Assembly: GCF_008370685.1 (NCBI RefSeq)
Contig: NZ_VTZU01000006.1
Coordinates: 1-64,000, forward strand
DNA length: 64,000 nucleotides
Origin: Aquimarina sp. RZ0
Lineage (GTDB): Bacteria; Bacteroidota; Bacteroidia; Flavobacteriales; Flavobacteriaceae
Direction: 5' to 3'
The translations under genes and the position numbers were made by a program. The notes beneath the pieces were generated by a model that worked only from the letters and a program-made list of their open reading frames with translations, made no database searches and was not told where the DNA came from. Positions 43,152-53,088 of this stretch are shown here, one piece after another (the first letter of the stretch is position 1; each line of letters starts with the position of its first letter).

Positions 43152-44795
43152 TTATTTTAAAATACCTTCGTACTTACTTTTATTACCTAGTATTTCCTGA
43201 CTTTTAGTAATTTCGGGATTATGGGTTACATAGTATTCATATAAGCCCTCTCTGTATACATAGCGTTTTATGATCTCGTCTGTAAGTAAGTTTTTTATTT
43301 CTTTTTTGTGGGTTTCTAGTCCTTTTTCTTTAGAAGTTTTTATAGAAGAAAGCAATGCAGTGTATGCATCAAAAATATCCTCGTCTAATTTATCTCTTTT
43401 TGCAATTTCTAAGGATTTTTTAAAGGATTTTTCAGTAGCTGTTTGATAGTTAAAATCACTTTGTTTTACGAAGTTTTTGAAATCTTCATAATCTTTTTCG
43501 GTAAGCTTAAAATTATCAATATTAGTCTCTTGTTGATGTGTATAATAATACTTAGTAGCATAGTCAAATATAGCATCAGAAGCTAAAAGAGATGTAGTAA
43601 TTGTACTAAATTTAGAGGTTTCTATTTCTATATCAGGCTGAATTCCACCACCATCATATACGGTTCTTCCGTTTTTTGTTTTGAAAGCTTTAAAGTCTTT
43701 TTTGTCAATTCTAACGGCTTTATTATTTTTATCTCTATTCCAATAATCCAACGCCTGGATACATCTTCCGCTAGGGGTATAATATCTCGAAATTGTAATT
43801 TTTACTTGTGTTCCATAAGTTAATTTTTTAGGTCGCTGTACGAGTCCTTTTCCAAAACTTCTGGCACCAATGACTATGCCTCTATCAAGATCCTGAATAC
43901 TTCCAGAAACTATTTCGCTGGCAGAAGCACTTCTACCATTTACCAAAACAACCAGAGGAATTTCTGTATCTATTGGTGTTTTTTTTGTAAAGTACTCTTT
44001 ATTATATTTCTTAATGGCAGACTTGGTCGTAGTAATAAGTTCTCCTTTTGGAACAAAAATATTAGTAACATTGATTGCCTCACTTAGTAAACCTCCAGGG
44101 TTCCCTCTTAAATCTAAAATAATTTTATCTGCTCCTTTGGCTTTTAGATCTTTTAATGCTCCAACAGTTTCTGAAGAAGCTTTATTATTAAATTTGGACA
44201 ATACAATATAGCCCGTATTATCTTTTAATAGTGTATAAAATGGAACTGCTTTTACTTCTATTTCTTCACGTGTAAGTACTGTTTTTTTCGCTTCTCCTTG
44301 CCTTCTATATGTGATATTAACTGCGGTTCCACTAGCTCCTTTAAGAAGTTCTCCTGCATCTTCTTCAAAATCAGAAACAACAATATCACCAATCTGTATA
44401 ATTTCATCGCCCGCTTTAAGACCTGCTTTGTCAGCAGGGTAATCTTTATAAGGTTCTATGATGATAATTTTATCCTTAACCGTTTTGACAGTAGCACCAA
44501 TACCTGTATATTCTCCGGCATTTCTAATTTTAGAAGCCTCTACATCCTGCTCGTTCCAATATTTTGTGTATGGATCCAAGTCATCTAACATTGCTTTAAT
44601 AGCTGTATCCATAAGTTCTGCAGGATTGGTTTCATCTACATAGTTCATGTTTACTTCTTTAAACATAGTAGTAAAGATTTCAATCTGTTTAGCAATTTCA
44701 AAAAAATCAGATTTGAAACTTACTGTAGATACTAGAATGATGATTGCTACTACTGGATAAAGGGTTTTCTTTTTCATCTTTTTCATTTTTATCAA
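43152..44795 (-). CDS. S41 family C-terminal processing peptidase
   Basis: The protein has 547 residues. An N-terminal membrane anchor or signal covers about 8-28. A PDZ domain covers about 85-165 (GEYTGIGATVKTVKDKIII, then GLKAGDEIIQIGDI). The S41 catalytic domain covers about 170-390, with nucleophile Ser in NGRSASASEIVSGS and Lys in GARSFGKGLVQ. A C-terminal helical extension of about 130 residues follows. Such proteases trim C-termini of periplasmic proteins and control peptidoglycan hydrolases. It starts 18 bases after rnpA, the rnpA-ctp order seen in other Flavobacteria. Any of the first three Met codons (1, 4, 7) could be the start. Confidence 0.9.
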   Translation of the reverse strand: MIKMKKMKKKTLYPVVAIIILVSTVSFKSDFFEIAKQIEIFTTMFKEVNMNYVDETNPAELMDTAIKAMLDDLDPYTKYWNEQDVEASKIRNAGEYTGIGATVKTVKDKIIIIEPYKDYPADKAGLKAGDEIIQIGDIVVSDFEEDAGELLKGASGTAVNITYRRQGEAKKTVLTREEIEVKAVPFYTLLKDNTGYIVLSKFNNKASSETVGALKDLKAKGADKIILDLRGNPGGLLSEAINVTNIFVPKGELITTTKSAIKKYNKEYFTKKTPIDTEIPLVVLVNGRSASASEIVSGSIQDLDRGIVIGARSFGKGLVQRPKKLTYGTQVKITISRYYTPSGRCIQALDYWNRDKNNKAVRIDKKDFKAFKTKNGRTVYDGGGIQPDIEIETSKFSTITTSLLASDAIFDYATKYYYTHQQETNIDNFKLTEKDYEDFKNFVKQSDFNYQTATEKSFKKSLEIAKRDKLDEDIFDAYTALLSSIKTSKEKGLETHKKEIKNLLTDEIIKRYVYREGLYEYYVTHNPEITKSQEILGNKSKYEGILK

Positions 44796-44813
44796 CTAAC
44801 AAGGTACTTAAAA

Positions 44814-45191
44814 CTATGATATTTTAATTTCCTGTTTAACAAACTTTTGTAATATTCTTTTCATTTTTGATGCTACTAATATATAATCAGGTATTTCTTT
44901 ACCTGTATACAAAAACATAAAAGAGAATTGATGGGTAGTGTGCGGGACAATATACTTATTTTTTCTATAACTCTCTCTTAGCAATCGCTTTATATGATTA
45001 CGATCAACCGCTTTCTTAAAATTTCGTTTGCTGACAGATACTGCTGTCTTAATATCAACTTCTGTATCTGATGTAATTTTTCTATAGATAAGTCGTATAG
45101 GGTATTGAGCAATCGTTTTTCCTTCAGAAAAAAGAAGGTCTATTTCTTTTTTTGATTTGAGCTTTTCTTTTTTTGTAAATGTTGTTATCAT
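44814..45191 (-). CDS. rnpA: Ribonuclease P protein component
   Basis: The protein has 125 residues and is basic. The signature KKAVDRNHIKRLLRESYRKNK is present at about 60-80, holding the RNR-like motif, and the N-terminal LKSKKEIDLLFSEG is typical. It binds RNase P RNA for tRNA 5' maturation. Upstream lies repeat family A copy 2 (within 21 bases), and the Ctp gene is downstream. Confidence 0.93.
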   Translation of the reverse strand: MITTFTKKEKLKSKKEIDLLFSEGKTIAQYPIRLIYRKITSDTEVDIKTAVSVSKRNFKKAVDRNHIKRLLRESYRKNKYIVPHTTHQFSFMFLYTGKEIPDYILVASKMKRILQKFVKQEIKIS

Positions 45192-45211
45192 ATTTCTTGT
45201 AAAAATACAAA

Positions 45212-45380
45212 TAATACGATTTATAACTAAAAATTTCGCATATTCATCGTTTCTTTTTCCTTTCTACTTCGTTTAAAAAATCAAGCATAGCTATAGCTAC
45301 GGTTTATTTTTTAAACGAAGTAGAAAGGAAAAATAATTCAATGAATTTATACGAATTTTTTAATCACAAATCGTATAAGA
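45212..45380. repeat. Dispersed palindromic repeat family A, copy 2 (perfect central hairpin)
   Basis: This 169-bp element has flanks 45212-45280 and 45329-45380 identical to copy 1. The 26-bp centre (45281-45306) is the exact reverse complement of copy 1's. A right inner arm (45307-45328) is the exact inverted copy of the left one (45259-45280), giving a 22-bp perfect stem. It lies 20 bases before the rnpA start codon. Confidence 0.9.
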
Positions 45381-45406
45381 TTTCGTATCGCTTTTTGGTA
45401 AATATA

Positions 45407-45443
45407 AAAACCCTGTATTGATAACCAATCAACACAGGGTTTT
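45407..45443 (-). terminator. Terminator after the BNR-repeat T9SS gene
   Basis: AAAACCCTGT (45407-45416) pairs with ACAGGGTTTT (45434-45443), and an inner TTGAT/ATCAA extends it around the loop AACC. On the minus strand the stem ends in TTTTTA. Confidence 0.85.
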
Positions 45444-45467
45444 AGTATTATAAACGTATTCTTATTT

Positions 45468-48209
45468 CTAGTTTTTAGTAAATATGATCGCTTTATTTTT
45501 ATTTGCAGAACTCAATTGTAAAATATAAGAACCTTTTGCTAAGTCATTAACTGCAATTTGTTTTTGATCGTTTAATACTTCACTCTTTATTTGTCGTCCA
45601 TTGATACCAAAAATAGTATACTCCAGATCTCCAGAGGTAAAAGAATCTTCTAAAACAATATTGATTACATCTGAAGTAGGAATCGGGTAAGCTACAAATC
45701 CTGTGTCCGTACTATTAGATTCATCCACAGAAAGAGTAGTAGGGGTAATAGTAGCTTCATACATTCCGTTACCGTGGGTTCCTACCAGAAGCTTATCATT
45801 AGAAGGTTTATAAGCTAATGCACTAACTAAAGCAAAACCAACCTGATTAGGAGCTTCTATAACCCAATCTTCATTTACCGGATCTATACTACTATATAAA
45901 CCTCTGGCAGTACCTACAAAATATCTTGTTTCTCCATCTACTTCTGTAATAGCAGCAGATCGTATAGAGAATGTATCAAGATTTCTCTCTGCTACTGTCC
46001 AACTAGGTGTAGCCGCAGTAGCATTTGTTGTAACATAAATATTGGTAATTCCATAATTAGAATAGGTAACCATGGCAATATCATTATTGGTAGGATGAAC
46101 GGCTATCCCACTAACAGTTCCCGTGGCTCCGGGAGGTGTTATATTTGTCGCAAAAAAGAAACGAATAGCATTTTGAGGATCGTTCAATCGTAATAATGAC
46201 CCTTGATTACCACCAATTAAAAGATAACTGGAGGATGCATCATAAGTACCCCAGGTTGCTGCCATTTGTCGGATCGTTTCTCCTGCATTTCCACTGATAC
46301 CTCCAAAATCTCCAAGATTAGTCCAGGTAGTTGTAGTAACAGTGCTCGATTCTGTAGTGCGGTATAAATCTGCCTGACCTGCATAATACAGTGCGTTATT
46401 ATTACTAGGATCCAGATAAAAATAAGTTACAAATTGACTACTTGATCCATCAGGAGTAATCTCAGCTCCAACAGGACAATCTCTAAAAATTACTCCATTT
46501 TGAACTCCTAAAAAGAATGGAACACAGGCATCATCTCTGGAGACAGCCACTGCTACTCCATCACCACCAGCTACAGTACCCATGGTTGTAAGATCTGGAC
46601 TATCAGGAAATCCTCCAGCAGTGGTACCATTATCTTGTGCGCCACCTATGACAATATTAGAACTAGCATCTGGATCTGTCGCTACATGATAATATTGATA
46701 CGTCTGATAATTATTATTAAGATTTGTCCAACTTACCGTAGTAGCTCCTATATCATTTGTTCTATGAATACCTCCATCAGTACCGCTAATAAGAATGTCG
46801 GTATTATCTGAATCAAATACCAATGCATGAATATCAGGATGATGTGTATCTCCACCTCCTAGATTATATAGTCCATAGCTTTGGTTATTAATATACCCCC
46901 CGATTCTTACAAAAGTTGGATCTGTTGTTATATCTTCAATTTTATATGCATTTGTACCACCAATTACCACAAAATTTTCATCATCAGGTTTTACACTTAC
47001 AACAAGATCATATCCTCCTTGAACTGCAATAGGATCATTTCCTGGTAAATCTGCTACAGCGTCGGGGTTGCTTGGGTCTGGATTAGGCTCATCAGGCATT
47101 TTAGCAGTATAATCTGTCCAAACATCTGTACTATCATTCCATTGCCATATACCCGCCTGAACAGCTAATTGATCATTAGAACTAACATATAATGCATATA
47201 CAATATCTTCATTTGAGGGTGCTACTGCTAATACAATTCTTCCTATAGCACTAAATCCAGGTGTAGTACTGGATCCAATTCTTGTAAAAGGAGCAACTCC
47301 TGTAGATGATTGCCATACACCACCAAAATCAGCTGAAGAGCCAGAGAATGCAGCATAAACAGTTCCATTACTTGTTATTATCATATCAGAAAATAAATTA
47401 GCCCCGGCATCTAATTCTACAGTCCAATCAGTACCGTCAAATCTTCTTATAACACCCAGCGTTGCCGCATATAGGTCTCCTGTTATGGGATGTACAGCTA
47501 TTTTGGAAACTATATCAAATGGAGAGTCAAATTCTTCCTGTGTAGAAGCAGTACTGGGAACCTGTGTCCAGCTCAATCCGCTATCTGTAGATTGCCATAT
47601 TCCTTGACCAAGAAAGAAAGCACCAGTAGCGGAGGCAGAATTACCCTGAGCCTCACCTGTTCCATAGTACCAAATATTTTCTGAACCTGCTCTCTGATCT
47701 TGTGCAATTGTTGTTACGTTGTGAATTTGATTATTAGGAGAAACTTTTGCCCAGCTTGAACCTCCATCAGTAGTTCTAAAAACTCCACTACTAACACCAC
47801 CAGAAATCATTGTATTGCCAGTTGCGTCAGATCTATCAATTACTAAAGAACGTGTTCTACCTCCCAGATTAGAAGGACCTCTAGAAATGTAAGAAGTATT
47901 ACTCACATTTTTAGCAAATGTTTTTAACATAATATTTTTAGAAGAAATAATTTCCTGTTGTTTTTCTTCTAAAGGAATTTTTCCGGTACTTGGATTTCTC
48001 TGTAGATTTAGCTCATGTAAAAGACGCTCTTCTGTGAAACGTCTGCGCTCTTCTGGAGTCTTTTTTTTCTTTTTACCTTCTAATTTAATAGGAATAAGTT
48101 CTTTCTTAGCTTGATCAATATTGTTTTCGGTTTTACTAAAATAAGTAACCAAAACAATAAGAGAGACCAATGCAATCGAAAGAGGTAGTAGTAATTTTAC
48201 CTTTTTCAT
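45468..48209 (-). CDS. Large secreted BNR/sialidase-like repeat protein with T9SS signal
   Basis: I start at the ATG at 48209 (MKKVKLLLPLSIALV, 913 residues), the first start giving a clean signal helix. After a Lys-rich segment (about 40-60, KKKKTPEERRR) comes a BNR-type beta-propeller: GGVSSGVFRTTDGGSSWAKV (about 135-154) and IWQSTDSGLSWTQV, both with the S-x-D-x-G-x-x-W box. More repeats follow to about 800. The C-terminal T9SS type A domain has FVAYPIPTSDVINIVL (about 830) and GINGRQIKSEVL. Exported and surface-attached. BNR repeats occur in sialidases and in non-enzymatic adhesins; catalytic residues are not recognised, so the role is open. Confidence 0.8.
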   Translation of the reverse strand: MKKVKLLLPLSIALVSLIVLVTYFSKTENNIDQAKKELIPIKLEGKKKKKTPEERRRFTEERLLHELNLQRNPSTGKIPLEEKQQEIISSKNIMLKTFAKNVSNTSYISRGPSNLGGRTRSLVIDRSDATGNTMISGGVSSGVFRTTDGGSSWAKVSPNNQIHNVTTIAQDQRAGSENIWYYGTGEAQGNSASATGAFFLGQGIWQSTDSGLSWTQVPSTASTQEEFDSPFDIVSKIAVHPITGDLYAATLGVIRRFDGTDWTVELDAGANLFSDMIITSNGTVYAAFSGSSADFGGVWQSSTGVAPFTRIGSSTTPGFSAIGRIVLAVAPSNEDIVYALYVSSNDQLAVQAGIWQWNDSTDVWTDYTAKMPDEPNPDPSNPDAVADLPGNDPIAVQGGYDLVVSVKPDDENFVVIGGTNAYKIEDITTDPTFVRIGGYINNQSYGLYNLGGGDTHHPDIHALVFDSDNTDILISGTDGGIHRTNDIGATTVSWTNLNNNYQTYQYYHVATDPDASSNIVIGGAQDNGTTAGGFPDSPDLTTMGTVAGGDGVAVAVSRDDACVPFFLGVQNGVIFRDCPVGAEITPDGSSSQFVTYFYLDPSNNNALYYAGQADLYRTTESSTVTTTTWTNLGDFGGISGNAGETIRQMAATWGTYDASSSYLLIGGNQGSLLRLNDPQNAIRFFFATNITPPGATGTVSGIAVHPTNNDIAMVTYSNYGITNIYVTTNATAATPSWTVAERNLDTFSIRSAAITEVDGETRYFVGTARGLYSSIDPVNEDWVIEAPNQVGFALVSALAYKPSNDKLLVGTHGNGMYEATITPTTLSVDESNSTDTGFVAYPIPTSDVINIVLEDSFTSGDLEYTIFGINGRQIKSEVLNDQKQIAVNDLAKGSYILQLSSANKNKAIIFTKN

Positions 48210-48514
48210 AATGTACAATCTTAACTGAGTTTACAATTTTTGTCTTTAAAAACAATGATTTATTACATTCCCCATGTAAAAAATTTAACGGATATCAAAA
48301 ATGCTTTTCTAATCTATTGATAGAAATACACTTTTTGCATTAAAAACTTTAAATTATTCGTAATAAAGCATTTTGGGGGCAAAAATAAAGATTTTTTTAT
48401 CAAAAAAGCAAAGGTCTTGTTGTTTAATATTGAGTGCGTTAGGGTAGTTATAATGAAAATTCCCATATTTAGGATGTGCTCTAAATAGGGGTAAAAAGGT
48501 AAGTTTGCCTGATT

Positions 48515-50344
48515 TTATTGAGAAAATCTATTATTAGCACTATTAATATCTGCCATTTTGTAATGAGGATCAATAGTAATAGATTTTATTTTGGATTTTG
48601 GATTGATTATATCCATTGTATACGTTGGACTTGTCCAGGTCCAATCAGATAGAATGGTTCTTTTAATAGAGGGAAATGGATTATTCTTTTCTGCGCGCAT
48701 TATTCTAAGTGGAATATAGAATGATTCTTGTGTACCATCTGTATATTCGATATACACATCAATAGGCATTGGCATTATTCCTATTCGTTCTAAAGTTACA
48801 GTAGTTTTATCACCATTTTCTAAAACCTCCTTTATGCTATAATCTATAGTATTTGTTGTTTGTGTCCAATCAGTCAAATACCAATCTAACTGCATACCGG
48901 ATATTTTTTCTGCTATGCGCTTAAAATCATTAGGAGTTGGGTGCTTAAATTTCCAGCTATCAAAATATTGTTTAATTGTTTTGGATAAATTCTCTTCTCC
49001 AATAATATAACCTAGTTGCGCCATAAATACAGCTCCTTTTGCATATGCAGAAGCGCCATAAATGCCATTTCTTGTGTACCGATCAGCATGAGTAGACTGA
49101 GGTTGTTCTAATCCAGAATTTGCTAATTGAAAATAGCCTTGATACATTCCATCCAGAGGATTTTTTTTATTTTCTTGCATGATCTCATTCATCGCGAGAG
49201 TAGAAATATAACTGGTAAACCCTTCATCCATCCACTCATGTTTTGATTCATTTGTCGCTAATATATGCTGAAACCAGGCGTGTGCCATCTCATGAGCAGT
49301 AACTCCAACCAGACTTCCATAACTTCGTTCTCCTGTAATTAAAGTACACATTGCATATTCCATACCACCATCTCCACCTTGAATAATAGAATATTGATCG
49401 TATGGATATTTGCCTATATTTTGGCTAAAATAATTCATTAAATCTACAGACTTGGGTTGAAGTTTCTTCCAGTTTTCTATATTTTCCTTTTTATTTTTAT
49501 ACAAAAAGTGTAGCGTAGGTCCATCCGTCATTTTTACAACATCATGAATATATTCCGGATCCGCAGCCCAGGTAAAATCATGAACATTAGGAGCTATAAA
49601 ATGCCAGGAAAGCTTTTTTCCTTTACGTTTTATTTCTGTTCCTGGTTTTTCATACCCATATCCAATTTCCTGAGGGTTTTGCAAATATCCTGAACCACCA
49701 ATAATATAGTCTTTTTCAATAGTTATGGTGACATCAAAATTTCCCCAAACACCATGAAACTCTCTTGCGATATATGGATCTGCATGCCAGCCCTCAAAAT
49801 CATATTCTGCCATTTTGGGATACCATTGTGTCATTGATAGTGCGACACCTTCTTTATTATTTCTCCCTGAACGTCTGATTTGATTAGGCACCTGTCCATC
49901 AAATTCCATTGAGAACGTTACCTTTTCTCCAGGAGCAATGGGTGTATGTAGATTTACTTCTAAAATAGTTCCCGCAACTTGATAGGTAACTTCTTGCTTA
50001 TTTTGTTTTAAAGAAGAAACACGTAAATATCCTATCTCTTTTGGAGAAAGCTGATTGATTCTATCTAATACTCTGGGATCAGGATCCACTATATTCCTGG
50101 AGCGAACATCCATCTCGCTACCCGGTTGGAATGCATTAAAGTATAGATGATAAAAAACCTGAGATAAAGAATCTGGAGAATTGTTTGTATATATGAGCTC
50201 CTGTTTTCCTTTATATTTAAAGTTTTTGACATTCATATCTACACTCATAGTATAATCGACATGCTGTTGCCAATATCCAGTATTATTTTGAGCTGAAATG
50301 TTTAATGTACTTAAAAAGAAACCAATCAAAATTATTCTAAACAT
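48515..50344 (-). CDS. M1 family metallopeptidase (aminopeptidase N-like)
   Basis: The protein has 609 residues. A signal peptide (1-18, ending NISAQ) exports it. The catalytic motif is HEMAHAWFQH, then the second zinc ligand Glu in WMDEGFTSYIS, both near residues 345-370. The GGMEYA exopeptidase box is also present (about 325). It removes N-terminal residues from peptides. The length is somewhat short compared with full aminopeptidases N, which is common in this family in Bacteroidota. It is 11 bases downstream of the S8 protease gene, so both belong to one transcript. Confidence 0.92.
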   Translation of the reverse strand: MFRIILIGFFLSTLNISAQNNTGYWQQHVDYTMSVDMNVKNFKYKGKQELIYTNNSPDSLSQVFYHLYFNAFQPGSEMDVRSRNIVDPDPRVLDRINQLSPKEIGYLRVSSLKQNKQEVTYQVAGTILEVNLHTPIAPGEKVTFSMEFDGQVPNQIRRSGRNNKEGVALSMTQWYPKMAEYDFEGWHADPYIAREFHGVWGNFDVTITIEKDYIIGGSGYLQNPQEIGYGYEKPGTEIKRKGKKLSWHFIAPNVHDFTWAADPEYIHDVVKMTDGPTLHFLYKNKKENIENWKKLQPKSVDLMNYFSQNIGKYPYDQYSIIQGGDGGMEYAMCTLITGERSYGSLVGVTAHEMAHAWFQHILATNESKHEWMDEGFTSYISTLAMNEIMQENKKNPLDGMYQGYFQLANSGLEQPQSTHADRYTRNGIYGASAYAKGAVFMAQLGYIIGEENLSKTIKQYFDSWKFKHPTPNDFKRIAEKISGMQLDWYLTDWTQTTNTIDYSIKEVLENGDKTTVTLERIGIMPMPIDVYIEYTDGTQESFYIPLRIMRAEKNNPFPSIKRTILSDWTWTSPTYTMDIINPKSKIKSITIDPHYKMADINSANNRFSQ

Positions 50345-50355
50345 AGTATGTTTTA

Positions 50356-52038
50356 TTATTTGGACATTTTATCTGCCAAAATTAATGCATTATAAAGGTT
50401 AATCATTTTACCGGATTTTGATAATTCGGTAAACGTATTAGTATCTGTTGGAGTTCCTCCTATAATTACAGAAGTACTGGTACTCACTCCACTATCCATT
50501 AATAATTGCTTTACCTGAGAAGCTTTTAGTTTAGGATAGTAAGATCGTATTAAAGCAGCAACTCCAGAAGCTGCAGGAGCTGCCATAGAGGTACCTCCAA
50601 GATATTCATAAGAATTAGATGGAGTTGTAGCCCAAATTTTTACTCCGGGAGCAAATGCATCTACGTTGTTCTTTCCATAATTAGAAAAATCTGCCACTAG
50701 ATTAGAACCATATTCATAGTTTAATGCTCCAATGGTTATAAAGTTATTAGAGACTTCATTTGTTCCGTTATAGTCCTGATCGTTTGGGAATACAGCTTTT
50801 TGATCTATATCTATACCTTCATTACCCGCGGCATTTACAATTAATACATCTTTTTCTCCAGCGTATTTTATAGCTTCTCTAACCCATTCTGGATGCGTAG
50901 CATAATATTTCCCAAAACTGGTATTTATTATTTTTGCTCCATTATCTACTGCATAACGTATTGCTAATGCAATATCTTTATCATATTCGTCACCATTGGG
51001 TACGGCTCTAATGGCCATTATTTGTACATTTTTTGCAATGCCGTTCACTCCTTTTCCATTATTTCTTTCTGCTGCAATAATTCCAGAAACATGAGTTCCA
51101 TGTTTAATTCCTTTTTTCTTAGGATCTGGACCCATTACATTATTGTTTCCATAGTTTTTATCAGTAATATCATCTATATTATCTCCAACAACCGCCCTGC
51201 CGTCAAACTCTAAATTCAGATTATAATTTAGCTGATCTGTAAAATGCTCAATACCTTCTTCTAGATTGCTTAATAAATCAGGTATTTTCTCATCATTCTC
51301 TAAAAACCCAAACATTTGCGAAAGAAATGCAATATGTTGTTGCATTTCGGGAGTATCAGCTTTTACAGTAAGTAATTCTTTTTTAGTATAGTCTTCTTTC
51401 CCAAGTGCTTTTACAATCTTATCATGTGATATTTTTGCTTGTTGTTGTATTTGTTCATATTGGCTTTTGTTGCCAATAGCTTTTTGATATTCTTCTTCAT
51501 ATTCTGCTTTAGCCTGGATATATATTTGGTATTCATCTCTATCTGATTCTGGAATGGAACCAATGGTTTTTCCCGAATATTTAGGCTTTAATTTTCTTAT
51601 GATTCTGGTATATTCCAGGTTTTCATGTTCTGCATCTCCAAGAAAATTCCACCCATAGATATCATCAATATATCCATTGTTATCATCATCCTTACCATTT
51701 CCCTTAATTTCTTTAGTATTTGTCCAGATCACTCCATCAAGATCTTCGTGCTCAATATCTACACCACTATCAATAACACCAACAATTACAGTCTGACCTT
51801 TTTTGTTTTTGATTAATTCTTTGTATGCTCTATCGACGCTCATTCCTGGTATTGTATCAATAGTTAAATCTGACGAATTCCAATTTTTTAATTGAGTCTC
51901 GGTTAAAGAAATATTTTTTAAAGGAATCGTATCAATATTTTCTATTGGAGTCGATATTATCGTAGGCGAACCACACCCTAATAGTAACAATGAAGATGTT
52001 ATGGTAGTAAGTAAAATTTGTTTTGATCTAACGGGCAT
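50356..52038 (-). CDS. Subtilisin-like S8 peptidase, lipoprotein
   Basis: I start at the ATG at 52038 (MPVRSKQILLT, 560 residues). It lies five bases past the MBL-gene stop and gives a lipobox LLLGCGSP near residue 21. Earlier starts would overlap the MBL gene. The catalytic triad is visible: Asp in VIDSGVDIEHED near 91, His in GTHVSGII near 315 and Ser in GGTSMAAPAASG near 508. A long insertion between Asp and His, with charged helices, is usual for this flavobacterial subtype. It would be anchored to the outer membrane or exported. It shares a transcript with the M1 peptidase gene. Confidence 0.93.
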   Translation of the reverse strand: MPVRSKQILLTTITSSLLLLGCGSPTIISTPIENIDTIPLKNISLTETQLKNWNSSDLTIDTIPGMSVDRAYKELIKNKKGQTVIVGVIDSGVDIEHEDLDGVIWTNTKEIKGNGKDDDNNGYIDDIYGWNFLGDAEHENLEYTRIIRKLKPKYSGKTIGSIPESDRDEYQIYIQAKAEYEEEYQKAIGNKSQYEQIQQQAKISHDKIVKALGKEDYTKKELLTVKADTPEMQQHIAFLSQMFGFLENDEKIPDLLSNLEEGIEHFTDQLNYNLNLEFDGRAVVGDNIDDITDKNYGNNNVMGPDPKKKGIKHGTHVSGIIAAERNNGKGVNGIAKNVQIMAIRAVPNGDEYDKDIALAIRYAVDNGAKIINTSFGKYYATHPEWVREAIKYAGEKDVLIVNAAGNEGIDIDQKAVFPNDQDYNGTNEVSNNFITIGALNYEYGSNLVADFSNYGKNNVDAFAPGVKIWATTPSNSYEYLGGTSMAAPAASGVAALIRSYYPKLKASQVKQLLMDSGVSTSTSVIIGGTPTDTNTFTELSKSGKMINLYNALILADKMSK

Positions 52039-52042
52039 AGTA

Positions 52043-52912
52043 TTATTTATTAAATATTTCATTACAAGTAAAAGTTTCTTTATAGCGTACACCTTTTTCG
52101 GTTTGTTGTACAGTTATGATTTCATTATGTGCATCATGCTCCATAAACAGATACCAATTATTTTTTGCAGCATTTTCCAGAAATAATTTTTTTTCTGGAA
52201 GCGTTAACAAAGGTCGGGTATCATAGCCCATTACATAAGGCAATGGTACATGACCTGCCGTAGGGAGTAAATCTGCCATAAAAACGATTGTTTTTCCATC
52301 ATACTCAATATGTGGAATCATTTGCTTTTCTGTATGACCATCAGCAAATAATACGCCAAACCCCAGTTCAGTGTTTTTCTGGAATGTGTTGCTTGCATCT
52401 ATTTTAGTAATAAAATGAAGATGACCACTTTCTTCTATAGGCAGGATATTTTCTTTTAAAAAAGAAGCTTTTTCTCTGGGATTGGGTTCTGTTGCCCATT
52501 CCCAATGATTTTTAGTACTCCATATTTTTGCATTTCTGAAAGCAAGTTCATATCCTGTTTTTTGCTGGTTCCACTGAATCGTTCCACCACAATGATCAAA
52601 ATGAAGATGCGTCATAAAAACATCAGTAATATCATCTTTGTGAAATCCTTTTTCTTTAAGAGATTTATCCAAACTATCATCTCCCCATAACGAATAATAG
52701 CCAAAAAACTTAGAAGATTGTTTATCGCCCATCCCGGTATCGATAAGTATGAGTCTATCACCATCTTCTATAAGGAGACATCTTGCAGCAATATCGATAA
52801 GGTTATTAGCATCTGCCGGGTTCGTTTTGTTCCAAATCACTTTGGGAACGACACCAAACATAGCTCCACCATCTAGCTTAAAGTTTCCTGCTTTTATAGG
52901 GTATAGGTTCAT
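52043..52912 (-). CDS. MBL-fold metallo-hydrolase
   Basis: The protein has 289 residues and is cytoplasmic, with no signal. The motif THLHFDHCGG (about 99-108) gives the His/Asp ligands. A second His is in ADGHTEKQM near 190, an Asp in FMADLLPTAGH near 213, and a final His in MEHDAHNEI near 262. It is unlike the lipoprotein MBL-fold enzyme at 26973. The family covers lactonases, quinol-type and other hydrolases, so the substrate is unknown. It is the first gene of a leftward MBL-S8-M1 transcript. Confidence 0.82.
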   Translation of the reverse strand: MNLYPIKAGNFKLDGGAMFGVVPKVIWNKTNPADANNLIDIAARCLLIEDGDRLILIDTGMGDKQSSKFFGYYSLWGDDSLDKSLKEKGFHKDDITDVFMTHLHFDHCGGTIQWNQQKTGYELAFRNAKIWSTKNHWEWATEPNPREKASFLKENILPIEESGHLHFITKIDASNTFQKNTELGFGVLFADGHTEKQMIPHIEYDGKTIVFMADLLPTAGHVPLPYVMGYDTRPLLTLPEKKLFLENAAKNNWYLFMEHDAHNEIITVQQTEKGVRYKETFTCNEIFNK

Positions 52913-52973
52913 CTATATAATACTATTTTTGTAAAGATTAGATGTAATTATTCTTTTCTTATTTATTATTTAT

Positions 52974-53048
52974 GAAGTAGTTTAAACTTTTTTGATTGAG
53001 CAAAAAATAACTATTTTTCGCCAGAATCAAAAAAGTTTAAATTACTTC
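52974..53048. terminator. Long AT-rich hairpin between the SulP and MBL genes
   Basis: Two 24-base arms (52974-52997 and 53025-53048) pair with one mismatch around a 27-base loop that itself holds AAAAAT/ATTTTT. The T-rich arms can end transcription either way. It ends about 40 bases past the SulP stop. Confidence 0.65.
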
Positions 53049-53088
53049 TATGTAAAAAATCTTCGCAAAATAGAAAAAATGAAAAGGA

